Shown: positions 32,883 to 42,131, counted from the first letter of the stretch. The stretch: DNA of 64,000 bases from Comamonas flocculans (GCF_007954405.1 NZ_CP042344.1:3038001-3102000), one strand, 5' to 3'. Notes: generated by a model not told the origin, from the letters alone. Numbers and translations: made by a program.

Positions 32883-33578
32883 TCAAACCATCTCGAGCTG
32901 CAGCGGCGCCAGGCCCGTGACCTCGGCGCGCAGCCGGTCGCCACGCACCACCGCGGCCACGCCCGCGGGCGTGCCGGTGAATACCAGGTCGCCCGGCTGC
33001 AGCGCCCACAGGCGGCTCAGGTGGCTGATGACCTCGGCGCAGCTCCAGATCATCTGCTCGATGCGCCCGCTCTGGCGCAGCGCGCCGTTGACGCTGAGGG
33101 TGATCGCGGCGCCGTCGATGTCACCCGCCTGCGCCGCGGGCGTGATTGCGCTGATCGGCGCGCTGGCGTCAAAGCCCTTGGCGGTGCACCAGGGACGGCC
33201 GAGCTTCTTGGCTTCGGCCTGCAGGTCGCGCCGCGTCATGTCCAGGCCCACCGCATAGCCCCAGATGTGGCCGGGCGCGTCCTGCACCGCGATATCGCTG
33301 CCGCCGCGGCCCAGGGCCAGCACCAGCTCCACCTCGTGGTGCAGCTCGGCGGTCTGCGGCGGGTAGGGCATGGCGGCGCAGGCATCCGCGGCCGCGGGCA
33401 GGACGGCGTCGGCCGGCTTCATGAAGAAGAAGGGCGCCTCGCGGCCGCTGGCGCCCATTTCGCGCGCGTGCTCGGCGTAGTTGCGTCCGACGCAATAGAT
33501 GCGGTGGACCGGAAAACGCTGCGCCGAGCCGGTGACCGGCACGCTCGCGCTGGCGGCGGGAGGAAAGACGTGGTTCAT
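32883..33578 (-). CDS. Fumarylacetoacetate hydrolase (FAH) family protein
   Basis: A 231-residue single-domain FAH protein. It has YCVGRNYAEHAREMG at the N-terminal boundary, the metal-binding ELHHEVELVLALG (Glu/Glu), the second acidic residue in AVGLDMTRRDLQ, AKGFDASAPISAI, and PGDLVFTGTPAGV near the C-terminus. Family members include fumarylpyruvate hydrolase and oxaloacetate tautomerase/decarboxylase (FAHD1/YcgM-like), which is the closest look-alike by length. The start at 33578 is the ATG preceding the conserved domain; the frame runs far upstream only as antisense of pgeF. Confidence 0.87.
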   Translation of the reverse strand: MNHVFPPAASASVPVTGSAQRFPVHRIYCVGRNYAEHAREMGASGREAPFFFMKPADAVLPAAADACAAMPYPPQTAELHHEVELVLALGRGGSDIAVQDAPGHIWGYAVGLDMTRRDLQAEAKKLGRPWCTAKGFDASAPISAITPAAQAGDIDGAAITLSVNGALRQSGRIEQMIWSCAEVISHLSRLWALQPGDLVFTGTPAGVAAVVRGDRLRAEVTGLAPLQLEMV

Positions 33579-33638
33579 GTCTGGGCTGGGAGGAAAGTGC
33601 GCAAGCGAGTGTGCCACGCGTTGGCTTATGCTGGCGCC

Positions 33639-34454
33639 ATGTCTGCCATGCCCAGCGACTGGATCGTCCCCGACTGGCCCGCGCCGCCCGGCGTGCGCGC
33701 CCTGTGCACCACGCGCGCGGGCGGGGTCAGCGCTGCGCCCTGGCAGGGCTGCAACCTGGGTGAATACGTGGGCGACGCACCGGCCGCGGTGGCGGCCAAC
33801 CGCCGCCTGCTGCACGCCGCGCTGCAGGCGCCATCGGCCCCGGTGCGCCCGGTCTTCCTGCGCCAGGTGCACGGCTGCCGCGTGGCCGAGCTGCATGCCG
33901 CGCTGCCCGACGGCCTGCAGGCCGACGCCAGCACCAGCACCGAGGCGGGCCTGGCCTGCACCGTGATGGCGGCCGACTGTCTGCCGGTGCTGCTGTGCAA
34001 CCGCGCCGGCACGCGCGTGGCCGCCGCCCATGCGGGCTGGCGCGGACTGGCGGCGGGTGTGCTGGAAGCGGTTTTGCAGCCTTTTCGGGCTCAAACCGTT
34101 GATGGGCAAGCGCAACCAGCTCCTGAAAACGAAGTCATTGCCTGGCTGGGTCCCTGCATAGGCCCGCGGGCCTTCGAGGTGGGTGCCGAGGTGCGCGCGG
34201 CGTTTTGCGCCGTCGATGCCGACGCGGCGCGGCATTTCGTCCCCACGGGCCAGCCGGGCAAGTTCCTCGCCGATCTGGCAGGGCTGGCGCGTCAGCGCCT
34301 GCGCCGCGCCGGTGTGCAGTCCCTGCACGGCAACGACGCCAGCCCGCGCTGGTGCACCGTCAGCAACCCTTCACGGTTCTTCTCGCACCGGCGCGACGCC
34401 GTCTCCCTGGGCAGCAGCGGGCGCATGGCCGCCTGTGTCTGGCTGCAGCCCTGA
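33639..34454 (+). CDS. pgeF: Multicopper-oxidase-fold (YfiH/laccase-domain) purine nucleoside phosphorylase-like protein
   Basis: A 271-residue YfiH protein. The conserved zinc/copper ligands are in RQVHGCRV, ADCLPVLL and HAGWRGL. The LGPCIGPRAFEVG segment and the closing RWCTVSNPSRFFSHRRD signature confirm the family. Characterised homologues act on purine nucleosides or as peptidoglycan-editing factor PgeF. Residues around FRAQTVDGQAQPAPENEV (about 148-166) correspond exactly to an in-frame copy of the dispersed palindromic element and sit in a loop between the HAGWRG and LGPCIGP motifs. Its last 84 bp overlap a small membrane protein on the opposite strand. Confidence 0.9.
   Translation: MSAMPSDWIVPDWPAPPGVRALCTTRAGGVSAAPWQGCNLGEYVGDAPAAVAANRRLLHAALQAPSAPVRPVFLRQVHGCRVAELHAALPDGLQADASTSTEAGLACTVMAADCLPVLLCNRAGTRVAAAHAGWRGLAAGVLEAVLQPFRAQTVDGQAQPAPENEVIAWLGPCIGPRAFEVGAEVRAAFCAVDADAARHFVPTGQPGKFLADLAGLARQRLRRAGVQSLHGNDASPRWCTVSNPSRFFSHRRDAVSLGSSGRMAACVWLQP
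34076..34132 (-). repeat. Dispersed palindromic element, copy 8 (inside pgeF)
   Basis: Reverse orientation: GGGCTCAAACCGTTGATGGG, then CAAGCGCAACCAGCTCCTGAAAAC. It encodes an extra loop in PgeF without breaking the frame. Confidence 0.7.
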
Positions 34455-34658
34455 AGGAGGCGGCGCAGCGCCCTGCGCATCGGCGCTGCGGCGCTTGCGC
34501 CGCGCGCGCAGCAGGAAGTAGCCCATCAGCGCGCCGGGCAGCAGGCCGTAGAAGACGAGGGTGGCCAGCGCGCCCGCAAGCGAGCCCCGGGGCGCCGTGG
34601 CTTCTGCCAGCGCCATCAGCACGGTCACGTAGAGCCAGGCGACGAGTACGAGCAGCAT
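34371..34658 (-). CDS. Small two-helix membrane protein of unknown function
   Basis: A 95-residue protein from the ATG at 34658 (MLLVLVAWLYVTVLMALAEAT). Two hydrophobic helices lie at about 2-18 and 30-52 (ALATLVFYGLLPGALMGYFLL), followed by a basic cluster RARRKRR and a Pro/Gly/Gln-rich cytosolic tail. The last 84 bp are antisense to the end of pgeF, which explains the odd tail composition. I do not recognise a family. The positive-inside pattern supports a real membrane protein, with both termini possibly cytosolic. Confidence 0.6.
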   Translation of the reverse strand: MLLVLVAWLYVTVLMALAEATAPRGSLAGALATLVFYGLLPGALMGYFLLRARRKRRSADAQGAAPPPSGLQPDTGGHAPAAAQGDGVAPVREEP

Positions 34659-34745
34659 CCGTGGAAGTATGCCGCGCCCGCTGCCGCAGCAGGGCTTTCT
34701 CGGCATATAGTGGCTTGTCACGTACAACCGAGCAAAGGAGCCGCC

Positions 34746-36461
34746 ATGTCATTCGACCCTGACTGGGCCCGCAACGCGGGCGCCTTGCAGCAGCTCTGGG
34801 CGCAGGCCTGGGGCCAGATGCTGCAGGCATACAAGCCCGTGGACGTGGGCGCCCTGGCCACCAGCATGCAGCCGCTGCAAGCCGTGAGCTTCTCGCCGGA
34901 AAGGCTCGCGCAGTTGCAGCAGGAATACCTGGACGGCGTGCGCGAGCTCTGGGGACGCAACTGGGGCACCGCCGCCCTCCAGCCTTCGGACGACCGGCGC
35001 TTTAGCGCGGGTTCGTGGAGCAGCAACCCGGTCTCGGCCTTCACCGTGTCCGCCTACGAACTGCAGGCACGCACGCTGCGCGCCATGACCGACGCGGTGC
35101 AGGCGGACGAGAAGACGCGCGAGCGCATCCGCTTCGGCGTGGAGCAGTACCTGGCGGCGAGCGCGCCGAGCAACTTCCTGGCCTTCAACGTCGAAGCGCA
35201 GAAGAAGGCGCTGCAAACCCAGGGCGAGAGCCTGGCGCAAGGCATGGCCAACCTGCTCAAGGACATCCAGCAGGGCCATATCTCGATGACCGACGAGAGC
35301 CAGTTCGAGGTCGGCACGAACGTCGCCACCACCGAGGGTGCGGTGGTCTACCAGAACGCGCTGTTTCAGCTGATCGAATACAAGCCGCTCACCGCCAAGG
35401 TGCACGAGCGGCCCTTCCTGATGGTGCCGCCGTGCATCAACAAGTACTACATCCTCGACCTGCAGCCGGACAACTCGCTGATCCGCTATGCGGTGCAGCA
35501 GGGCCAGCGCACCTTCGTCGTGAGCTGGCGCAACCCCGACATGACGCTGGCGGACAAGACCTGGGACGACTACATCGAGGACGCGGTCATCGAAGCCATC
35601 GAGACGGTCAAGGCCATCACCGGGGCCGCGCAGATCAACGCCCTGGGCTTTTGCGTGGGCGGCACCATGCTGGCCACTGCGCTGGCCGTACTGGCCGCGC
35701 GCGGTGACGACTCGGTGGCTAGCAGCACCTTCCTCACCACGCTGATCGACTTCACCGAAACCGGGGTGCTGGACGTCTTCATCGACGAGAACTTCGTGCG
35801 CCTGCGCGAGCTGCAGATGGGGCAGGGCGGGCTGATGAAGGGGCAGGACCTGGCTTCGACCTTCAGCTTCCTGCGGCCCAACGATCTGGTCTGGAACTAC
35901 GTCGTGGGCAACTACCTCAAGGGCGAGACGCCGCCGGCCTTCGACCTGCTGTACTGGAACTGCGACAGCACCAACCTGCCCGGGCCCTATTACGCCTGGT
36001 ACCTGCGCAACTTCTATCTGGAAAACCGCCTGGTGCAGCCCGGCGGCGTGACCGTGTGCGGTGAAAAGATCGACCTTGCCCAGGTCAAGCTGCCGGTCTA
36101 CATCTATGGCTCGCGCGAGGACCACATCGTGCCCATAGGCGGCGCCTATGCTTCCACCCAGGTGCTGCCGGGCAAGAAGCGCTTCGTCATGGGCGCATCG
36201 GGCCACATCGCCGGCGTCATCAACCCGCCGGCCAGAAAGAAGCGCAGCCACTGGCTGCGCGAGGACGGCAAGTTCCCGCGCGAAGTCGACGCCTGGATCA
36301 AGGGCGCCACCGAGCATCCCGGCAGCTGGTGGGAGGACTGGGCCGCGTGGCTCAAAGGCCACGGCGGCAGGCAGATCGCCGCGCCCAAGGCCTACGGCAA
36401 GGCGCCGCGCTACAAGGCGCTGGAGGCCGCACCCGGCAGCTACGTGCGGCAAAAGGCCTGA
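34746..36461 (+). CDS. phaC: Class I poly(3-hydroxyalkanoate) synthase
   Basis: A 571-residue alpha/beta-hydrolase-fold polymerase that joins 3-hydroxyacyl-CoA into PHA at the granule surface. The lipase-like box is GFCVGG with nucleophile Cys303; catalytic Asp459 is in YGSREDHIVPI and His487 in GASGHIAGVINPP. Length and the N-terminal region (ISMTDESQFEVGTNVATTEG) match class I PhaC of Cupriavidus type. Start ATG 34746 follows AAAGGAG. First gene of phaC-phaA-phaB. No phaR or phasin gene is adjacent. Confidence 0.96.
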   Translation: MSFDPDWARNAGALQQLWAQAWGQMLQAYKPVDVGALATSMQPLQAVSFSPERLAQLQQEYLDGVRELWGRNWGTAALQPSDDRRFSAGSWSSNPVSAFTVSAYELQARTLRAMTDAVQADEKTRERIRFGVEQYLAASAPSNFLAFNVEAQKKALQTQGESLAQGMANLLKDIQQGHISMTDESQFEVGTNVATTEGAVVYQNALFQLIEYKPLTAKVHERPFLMVPPCINKYYILDLQPDNSLIRYAVQQGQRTFVVSWRNPDMTLADKTWDDYIEDAVIEAIETVKAITGAAQINALGFCVGGTMLATALAVLAARGDDSVASSTFLTTLIDFTETGVLDVFIDENFVRLRELQMGQGGLMKGQDLASTFSFLRPNDLVWNYVVGNYLKGETPPAFDLLYWNCDSTNLPGPYYAWYLRNFYLENRLVQPGGVTVCGEKIDLAQVKLPVYIYGSREDHIVPIGGAYASTQVLPGKKRFVMGASGHIAGVINPPARKKRSHWLREDGKFPREVDAWIKGATEHPGSWWEDWAAWLKGHGGRQIAAPKAYGKAPRYKALEAAPGSYVRQKA

Positions 36462-36560
36462 AAAGGACCTCGCGCCCGCTGCCATGGGCGCGGCGGCACA
36501 ATGGTTTCGTGACCGTGGCGGCGCGTGGCTGCCACGGCGGATTTTGCAGAAAGGACCATC

Positions 36561-37742
36561 ATGGAAGACATCGTCATCGCATCGGCCGTGCGCACGGCCA
36601 TAGGCAAGTTCGGCGGCGCCCTGTCGCACACCCCGGCGACCGAGCTCGGCGCCATCGTCATCAAGGAGGCCCTGGCGCGCGCCAAGGTGCCGCTGGACCA
36701 GGTGGGCGAGGTCATCATGGGCCAGGTGCTGGCCGCAGGCAGTGGCCAGAACCCCGCGCGCCAGGCCATGATGAAGGCCGGCGTGGCCAAGGAAACGCCG
36801 GCCATGACCATCAACGCGGTCTGCGGCTCGGGCCTGAAGGCGGTGATCCTGGCGGCCCAGGCCGTGGCCACCGGCGACAGCGACATCGTCGTGGCCGGCG
36901 GGCAAGAGAACATGAGCCTGGCGCCGCACGTGCTGCACGGCTCGCGCACCGGTCAGCGCATGGGTGACTGGAAGATGGTCGATTCCATGATCGTCGACGG
37001 CCTGTGGGACGTGTACAACCAGTACCACATGGGCATCACCGCCGAGAACGTCGCCAGGGAGCACGCGATCACCCGCGACATGCAGGACGCGCTGGCCCTG
37101 GCCAGCCAGCAAAAGGCCGCCGCGGCGCAGGACGCGGGCCGCTTCGCCGACGAGATCGTGCCGGTCAGCCTGGCGCAGAAGAAGGGCGACCCCATCACCT
37201 TCGAGGTGGATGAATTCGTCAACCGCAAGACCAGTGCCGAGGTGCTGGCCAAGTTGCGCCCGGCCTTCGACAAGGCGGGCACGGTGACGGCCGGCAATGC
37301 TTCGGGTATCAACGACGGCGCGGCCGCGGTGGTGGTGATGAGCGCGAAGAAGGCGGCGCAACTCGGCATCACGCCGCTGGCGCGCATCAAGGCCTATGGC
37401 ATCACCGGGCTCGACCCGGCGACCATGGGCATGGGGCCGGTGCCGGCCTCGCGCAAGGCGCTCAAGCGGGCAGGCTGGAACGTGGCCGACGTCGACCTGT
37501 TCGAGCTCAACGAAGCCTTCGCGGCACAGGCCTGCGCGGTGAACAAGGAGCTGGCGGTCGATGCGTCCAAGGTCAATGTCAACGGCGGCTCGATCGCCAT
37601 TGGCCACCCCATCGGTGCGTCGGGTTGCCGCATTCTCGTGACGCTGCTGCACGAGATGCAGCGCCGCGGTGTCCACAAGGGCCTGGCGGCGCTGTGCATA
37701 GGCGGCGGCATGGGCGTTTCGATGGCTGTGGAGCGCGGCTGA
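36561..37742 (+). CDS. phaA: Acetyl-CoA acetyltransferase (beta-ketothiolase)
   Basis: A 393-residue biosynthetic thiolase that condenses two acetyl-CoA to acetoacetyl-CoA. The active residues are nucleophile Cys88 in NAVCGSG, His349 in [14 protein letters not shown], and Cys379 in LCIGGGMG. Start ATG 36561 follows GAAAGGA. A GCGCCC/GGGCGC hairpin (36472-36491) lies in the gap after phaC. In the pha operon it supplies substrate for PhaB. Confidence 0.96.
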   Translation: MEDIVIASAVRTAIGKFGGALSHTPATELGAIVIKEALARAKVPLDQVGEVIMGQVLAAGSGQNPARQAMMKAGVAKETPAMTINAVCGSGLKAVILAAQAVATGDSDIVVAGGQENMSLAPHVLHGSRTGQRMGDWKMVDSMIVDGLWDVYNQYHMGITAENVAREHAITRDMQDALALASQQKAAAAQDAGRFADEIVPVSLAQKKGDPITFEVDEFVNRKTSAEVLAKLRPAFDKAGTVTAGNASGINDGAAAVVVMSAKKAAQLGITPLARIKAYGITGLDPATMGMGPVPASRKALKRAGWNVADVDLFELNEAFAAQACAVNKELAVDASKVNVNGGSIAIGHPIGASGCRILVTLLHEMQRRGVHKGLAALCIGGGMGVSMAVERG

Positions 37743-37841
37743 GGCGCAGCGGGCGGCGGCGCGGGCTTGGTGTTTTCCATGGGGCGGGCCGCCGCCAATC
37801 TCGGTTAGAGTGGGGCGAACAAGACAGAAGGAGAACAGGTC

Positions 37842-38579
37842 ATGGCTCAAAGAACGGCATACGTCACCGGCGGCATGGGCGGCATAGGCACCGCGATCTG
37901 CCAGCGTCTGCACAAGGACGGCTACAAGGTGATCGCGGGCTGCGGCCCGACGCGCGACTTCCAGAAATGGCTGGACGAGCAGAAGGCGCAGGACTACACC
38001 TTTCACGCCTCGGTGGGCAACGTGAGCGACTGGGACTCCACGGTGCAGGCCTTCGAGAAGGCCAAGGCCGAACACGGCGCCATCGACGTGCTGGTGAACA
38101 ACGCGGGCATCACGCGCGACCGCATGTTCGTGAAGATGAGCCCCGAGGACTGGCGCCAGGTGATAGACACCAACCTCAACAGCATGTTCAACGTCACCAA
38201 GCAGGTGGTGGCCGACATGGTGGAGCGCGGCTGGGGGCGCATCATCAACATCAGCAGCGTCAACGGGGAAAAGGGCCAGGCGGGCCAGACCAATTATTCG
38301 GCCGCCAAGGCCGGCATGCACGGCTTCACGATGGCGCTGGCGCAAGAGCTGGCCACCAAGGGCGTGACGGTCAATACCGTGGCGCCGGGCTATATCGGCA
38401 CCGACATGGTGCGGGCGATCCGCCCGGACGTGCTGGAGAAAATCGTCGCCACGGTGCCGGTCAAACGCCTGGGCGAGCCCAGCGAGATCGCCTCCATCAT
38501 CTCCTGGCTGGCATCCGATGAAGGCGGCTACGCCACCGGGGCCGAGTTTTCGGTCAATGGTGGCCTGCACATGGCTTGA
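37842..38579 (+). CDS. phaB: Acetoacetyl-CoA reductase
   Basis: A 245-residue short-chain dehydrogenase that reduces acetoacetyl-CoA to (R)-3-hydroxybutyryl-CoA with NADPH. N-terminal TGGMGGIG nucleotide motif, NNAG at about 86-89, catalytic Ser in ISSVNGEKGQ, Tyr152-x3-Lys in NYSAAKAG, and TVAPGYIGTDMV. The ATG follows AAGGAGAACAGGTC. It ends the phaCAB operon, 38 bp before a strong terminator. Confidence 0.96.
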   Translation: MAQRTAYVTGGMGGIGTAICQRLHKDGYKVIAGCGPTRDFQKWLDEQKAQDYTFHASVGNVSDWDSTVQAFEKAKAEHGAIDVLVNNAGITRDRMFVKMSPEDWRQVIDTNLNSMFNVTKQVVADMVERGWGRIINISSVNGEKGQAGQTNYSAAKAGMHGFTMALAQELATKGVTVNTVAPGYIGTDMVRAIRPDVLEKIVATVPVKRLGEPSEIASIISWLASDEGGYATGAEFSVNGGLHMA

Positions 38580-38617
38580 GACGGCTTTGCCCGCAAGCGC
38601 AGAGGAAGAACGACTTC

Positions 38618-38644
38618 AAAAAGCCCCGCTTGGCGGGGCTTTTT
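38618..38644 (+). terminator. Rho-independent terminator after phaCAB
   Basis: AAAAAGCCCCGC-TTG-GCGGGGCTTTTT: a perfect 12-bp stem (GC part 38623-38629 with 38633-38639), 3-nt loop and T-run. It is symmetric, so it can also terminate minus-strand transcription of the small ORF at 38694-38792. Confidence 0.92.
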
Positions 38645-38693
38645 CATTCCTGGCGCCGGCAGACCGGGAGGCCGGTCGGCCGCAGGGGCGTGC

Positions 38694-38792
38694 TTACAAC
38701 GCGCCGCGAACCGGGGCGCGCTTGCGGTCGCGCTCGTCATCGGGCCAGAGGCTGGTCTGGGCGGCGGGGGTAGTTGCGATGAACATGGGCAT
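38694..38792 (-). CDS. 32-residue small protein with strong ribosome-binding site
   Basis: A short frame on the minus strand, ATG 38792 to TAA 38694, preceded by AAAGGAGTT, one of the best Shine-Dalgarno sequences in the window. A second in-frame ATG lies at 38786. The peptide begins MPMFIATTPAAQTSLWPDD and ends in a highly charged DERDRKRAPVRGAL. It has no TM helix and no family I recognise. A TATAAA box (38866-38871 as read on the minus strand) with TTGAAC about 15 bp further upstream is a possible promoter. The symmetric terminator at 38618-38644 follows it. Translation is likely; function is unknown. Confidence 0.6.
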   Translation of the reverse strand: MPMFIATTPAAQTSLWPDDERDRKRAPVRGAL

Positions 38793-38927
38793 AACTCCTT
38801 TGATTGCCTGTTCAACGCCGCTGCACCGCGCTGGTTGACACTGTGATGTTAAAAAGTTCGGGTTTATACCTACTTGCAGTGAAGTTCAAGTATGTCCGCC
38901 AAGCAGCTGTCAAACAACGGTTTTTTA

Positions 38928-40895
38928 TCAGGGCGCGTCGGCGACGAGCGCGGCTGACAGCTTTTCCATGGTTTCAGACAGTTGCAGCCAGCGCTCTTCG
39001 CTGGCCTGCAGCGTATCGGTGATCACCTTCAGGCGCTTGCCCGCCTGGGCGATGTCCTGGGCCTGCGGGCTGCTGCACAGCAACTCTTCCAGCGTGCTCT
39101 TTTCTGCTTCCAGGCGGGCCATTTCGCGCTCCAGCGTGGCCAACTCCTGCTTCAGCGGCCGGGTCTTTTGCGCCGCCTGCTGGCGCGCCTGGGCGGCCAG
39201 TCGGCGTTGCTCGCGCGGGTCCACGCCTGCGGAGCTGGACGGGGCAACGCCGTCTTGCGCTGCGCGCCGGGCCGGCTCGCGCGTGCGCCGGGCATCGTCC
39301 AGCAGGTAGCGCTGGTAGGCGTCCAGATCGCCGTCAAAAGGCTGCACGGCGCCATCCGCCACCAGCCAGAAATCGTCGCATACCGCGCGCAGCAGGTGCC
39401 GGTCGTGGCTTACCAGCATGAGCGTGCCGTCGAAGTCGTTGAGCGCCATGGCCAGCGCCTCGCGCGTGGCCAGGTCCAGGTGGTTGGTCGGCTCGTCCAG
39501 CAGCAGCAGGTTGGGGCGCTGCCAGACGATGAGCGCCAGCACCAGCCTGGCCTTCTCTCCGCCGCTCATGCTGCCCACGCTCTGTCCCACCATGTCGCCG
39601 CTGAAGTTGAAGCTGCCCAGGTAATTGCGCAAGTCCTGCTCGCGCGACTGCTCGCCGCCAGCGCCCATTTCGCGCGCCAGTCCGATGAGGTGTTCCAGCG
39701 GAGTGTCCTGCGGACGCAGTACGTCGAGCTCCTGCTGCGCGAAGTAGCCGATGCTCAGTCCCTTGCCCTCGGTCAGCGTGCCCGACAGCGGCGCGAGCGT
39801 GCGCGCAATCGTCTTGACCAGCGTGGATTTGCCCTGGCCGTTGGCGCCGAGAATGCCTATGCGCTGGCCCGCCAGCACGGTCTGGGTGACGCCCCGCACG
39901 ATGGGCAGCGCGCGCCCGTCCTCGCCGCGGTAGCCGAAGCTTGCGTCGCGGATGGCCAGCATCGGGTTGGGCAGGTTCGCCGGCTCGCGGAAGGTAAAGG
40001 AAAAATCCGCCTCGGCCAGCACCGGCGCCACCTTTTCCATGCGTTCGATCTGCTTGACGCGGCTCTGCGCCTGTCTGGCCTTGGTCGCCTTGGCCTTGAA
40101 GCGGTCGATGAAATGCTGCAGGTGGGCGATTTTTTCCTGCTGGCGCTCGTAGGCCGCCTGTTGCAGCAGCAGCTGCTGGGCGCGCTGCTCTTCAAAGGCG
40201 CTGTAGTTGCCGCTGTAGCGCGTCAGCCTGGCATGCTCGATGTGCAGGGTGACCTGGGCGATGGCGTCGAGGAATTCGCGGTCGTGGCTGATCATCAGCA
40301 GTGTGCCCGGGTAGCGCCTGAGCCAGCCCTCCAGCCAGACCAGGGCGTCCAGGTCGAGGTGGTTGGTGGGTTCATCCAGCAACAACAGATCACTCGGGCT
40401 CATGAGCGCGCGGGCCAGTTGCAGGCGCATGCGCCAGCCGCCGGAGAAGCTGTTGACCGGCTGCTCCAGCTGCGCCACCTGGAAACCGAGGCCGAGGATC
40501 AGCGCCTGCGCGCGCGCCCGGGCGTCGTGCGCGCCCGCGTCGTGCAGGTCGGCATGCAGCTGGGCCATGGCCATGCCGTCGCCCGCCTGCTCGGCGCCCG
40601 CCAGCCGCGCCTGCAACTGCTCCAGCCGCTCGTCGCCCGCCAGCACGAAGGTGGTGGCGTCTTGCGCGGTTTCGGGCATCTCCTGGGCCACGCTGGCGCT
40701 GCGCCAATGCGCCGGCAGCTGCAGCTCGCCGCCGTCTTCGTGCAGCTGGCCCTGCAGCAGCGCGAACAGGGACGACTTGCCGGCACCGTTGCGCCCGACG
40801 AGGGCCACGCGTTCGCCCGCCTGGATGGTGGTGCTGGCGCCGTCGAGCAGCACCTTGGTGCCGCGGCGCAGGGTCAGGTTGCTCAGGATCAGCAT
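38928..40895 (-). CDS. ABC-F family ATPase (YheS/Uup-like)
   Basis: A 655-residue soluble protein with two ABC ATPase domains. Walker A motifs GRNGAGKSS and GANGQGKST, signatures FSGGWRMRLQLARAL and MSGGEKARLVLAL, and two LLLLDEPTNHLDL Walker B motifs are visible. The P-site tRNA interaction motif linker lies between them (about 245-310, basic, RFKAKATKARQAQSRVKQ). The C-terminal coiled coil (about 560-650) resembles YheS/Uup. ABC-F proteins bind the ribosomal E site and relieve translation stalling. No TM helices. Start at 40895 (MLILSNLTLRRG) matches the family; the longer frame to 40916 does not. Confidence 0.92.
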   Translation of the reverse strand: MLILSNLTLRRGTKVLLDGASTTIQAGERVALVGRNGAGKSSLFALLQGQLHEDGGELQLPAHWRSASVAQEMPETAQDATTFVLAGDERLEQLQARLAGAEQAGDGMAMAQLHADLHDAGAHDARARAQALILGLGFQVAQLEQPVNSFSGGWRMRLQLARALMSPSDLLLLDEPTNHLDLDALVWLEGWLRRYPGTLLMISHDREFLDAIAQVTLHIEHARLTRYSGNYSAFEEQRAQQLLLQQAAYERQQEKIAHLQHFIDRFKAKATKARQAQSRVKQIERMEKVAPVLAEADFSFTFREPANLPNPMLAIRDASFGYRGEDGRALPIVRGVTQTVLAGQRIGILGANGQGKSTLVKTIARTLAPLSGTLTEGKGLSIGYFAQQELDVLRPQDTPLEHLIGLAREMGAGGEQSREQDLRNYLGSFNFSGDMVGQSVGSMSGGEKARLVLALIVWQRPNLLLLDEPTNHLDLATREALAMALNDFDGTLMLVSHDRHLLRAVCDDFWLVADGAVQPFDGDLDAYQRYLLDDARRTREPARRAAQDGVAPSSSAGVDPREQRRLAAQARQQAAQKTRPLKQELATLEREMARLEAEKSTLEELLCSSPQAQDIAQAGKRLKVITDTLQASEERWLQLSETMEKLSAALVADAP

Positions 40896-40967
40896 GAAAC
40901 GGAGGCCGGCATGCAAGCCGGCCCGTCAGGAGAGGAGGTGAAGCGGGCGTGCGCCCGCTGGAGAGGG

Positions 40968-42131
40968 TCAGCCGGGCTTGACGTCGAGCACGATCTCGGT
41001 GAACGACGGGCCCGATTCTTCCACCGGCGCCTGGCTCTGCTTTTGCGCCTGCGCGGCCTTGGCGGCCACGCTGAAGTCGTTTTGCAGACGCCAGAGCAGG
41101 TTGGTGGGCGAGTCGGAATTGGCCAGGCCTTCCTTGCGCGTGATCTTGTCTTCCATGATGAGCTTGGCGAGCGACTCTTCGAAGGTTTGTGAACCTTCAG
41201 CCATGGACTTTTCCATGGCGTCGCGCACGCCGGAGAAATCGCCCTGTTCGATCAGGTCGCTCACCAGCTTGGTGTTGAGCATGACTTCGACGGCCGGCAC
41301 GCGCCCGCCCGTCGTGGTGCGCACCAGGCGCTGCGAGATGATGGATTTGAGCGCGGAGGCGAGGTCGGTGAGCATGGTGGGCCGCACTTCCACCGGGTAG
41401 AAGGACAGGATGCGATTGAGCGCGTGGTAGCTGTTGTTGCCGTGCAGCGTGGCCAGGCACAGGTGGCCCGACTGCGCGTAGGCAATGGCGGCCGACATGG
41501 TCTCGCGGTCGCGGATTTCGCCGATCAGGATCACGTCGGGCGCCTGGCGCAGCGCGTTCTTCAACGCGGTCTGCAGGCTGCGCGTGTCGCTGCCCACTTC
41601 GCGCTGGTTGACGATGGACTTGCGGTTCTTGAACTGGTATTCGATGGGCTCTTCCACCGTCAGGATGTGGCCCGTCGATTCGCCATTGCGCTTGTCGATC
41701 ATGGCTGCCAGGGTCGTGCTCTTGCCCGAGCCGGTGGCGCCGACGACGAGGATGAGGCCGCGCTTTTCCATGATCAGGTCGCTGAGCACCGGCGGCAGGC
41801 CAAGCTTGGCGAGTTCCGGGATCTGGTAGGTGATGAAGCGGATCACGACGGCATAGCTGCCGCGCTGGCGCATGGCGCTGATGCGAAAGCGCCCCACGCC
41901 GGTCAGTGGCACGCCCATGTTCAGCTCACCGGTTTCCTCCAGCTCTTCAATGCGTTCGGGGGCAATGATTTCGGCCAGCAGGCTTTTGGGGGCATCGGGC
42001 GCGAGCGACTGGTTGTTGATGGGTACGCAGTCGCCGTTGATGCGGATCAGCGCCGGCGCGCCGGCCGAAAGGTAGACGTCGGAGGCCTGCTTTTCCCCCA
42101 TCAGTCGCAATATGCGTTCCATCGTGCCCAT
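40968..42131 (-). CDS. pilU: Type IV pilus retraction-associated ATPase
   Basis: A 387-residue secretion-superfamily ATPase. Walker A GATGSGKSTT, the Asp box (IVNQREVGSDT), Walker B DVILIGEIRDRETM and the His box HLCLATLHGNNSYHALNRI are intact. The length and the C-terminal sequence MAEGSQTFEESLAKLI..EGLANSDSPTNLLWRLQND identify PilU rather than PilT. PilU works with PilT in pilus retraction. pilT, usually adjacent, is not in the window. Start 42131 follows GGGAGG; the frame extends upstream to 42248 without homology. Confidence 0.93.
   Translation of the reverse strand: MGTMERILRLMGEKQASDVYLSAGAPALIRINGDCVPINNQSLAPDAPKSLLAEIIAPERIEELEETGELNMGVPLTGVGRFRISAMRQRGSYAVVIRFITYQIPELAKLGLPPVLSDLIMEKRGLILVVGATGSGKSTTLAAMIDKRNGESTGHILTVEEPIEYQFKNRKSIVNQREVGSDTRSLQTALKNALRQAPDVILIGEIRDRETMSAAIAYAQSGHLCLATLHGNNSYHALNRILSFYPVEVRPTMLTDLASALKSIISQRLVRTTTGGRVPAVEVMLNTKLVSDLIEQGDFSGVRDAMEKSMAEGSQTFEESLAKLIMEDKITRKEGLANSDSPTNLLWRLQNDFSVAAKAAQAQKQSQAPVEESGPSFTEIVLDVKPG

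Noticed and set aside
30287..32920. Plus-strand frame of 877 codons opposite the GT39/NUDIX operon
   Set aside because: Shadow frame without domains.
34749..38570. Minus-strand frame of 1273 codons opposite phaCAB
   Set aside because: Antisense shadow; phaC, phaA and phaB have intact catalytic motifs on the plus strand.
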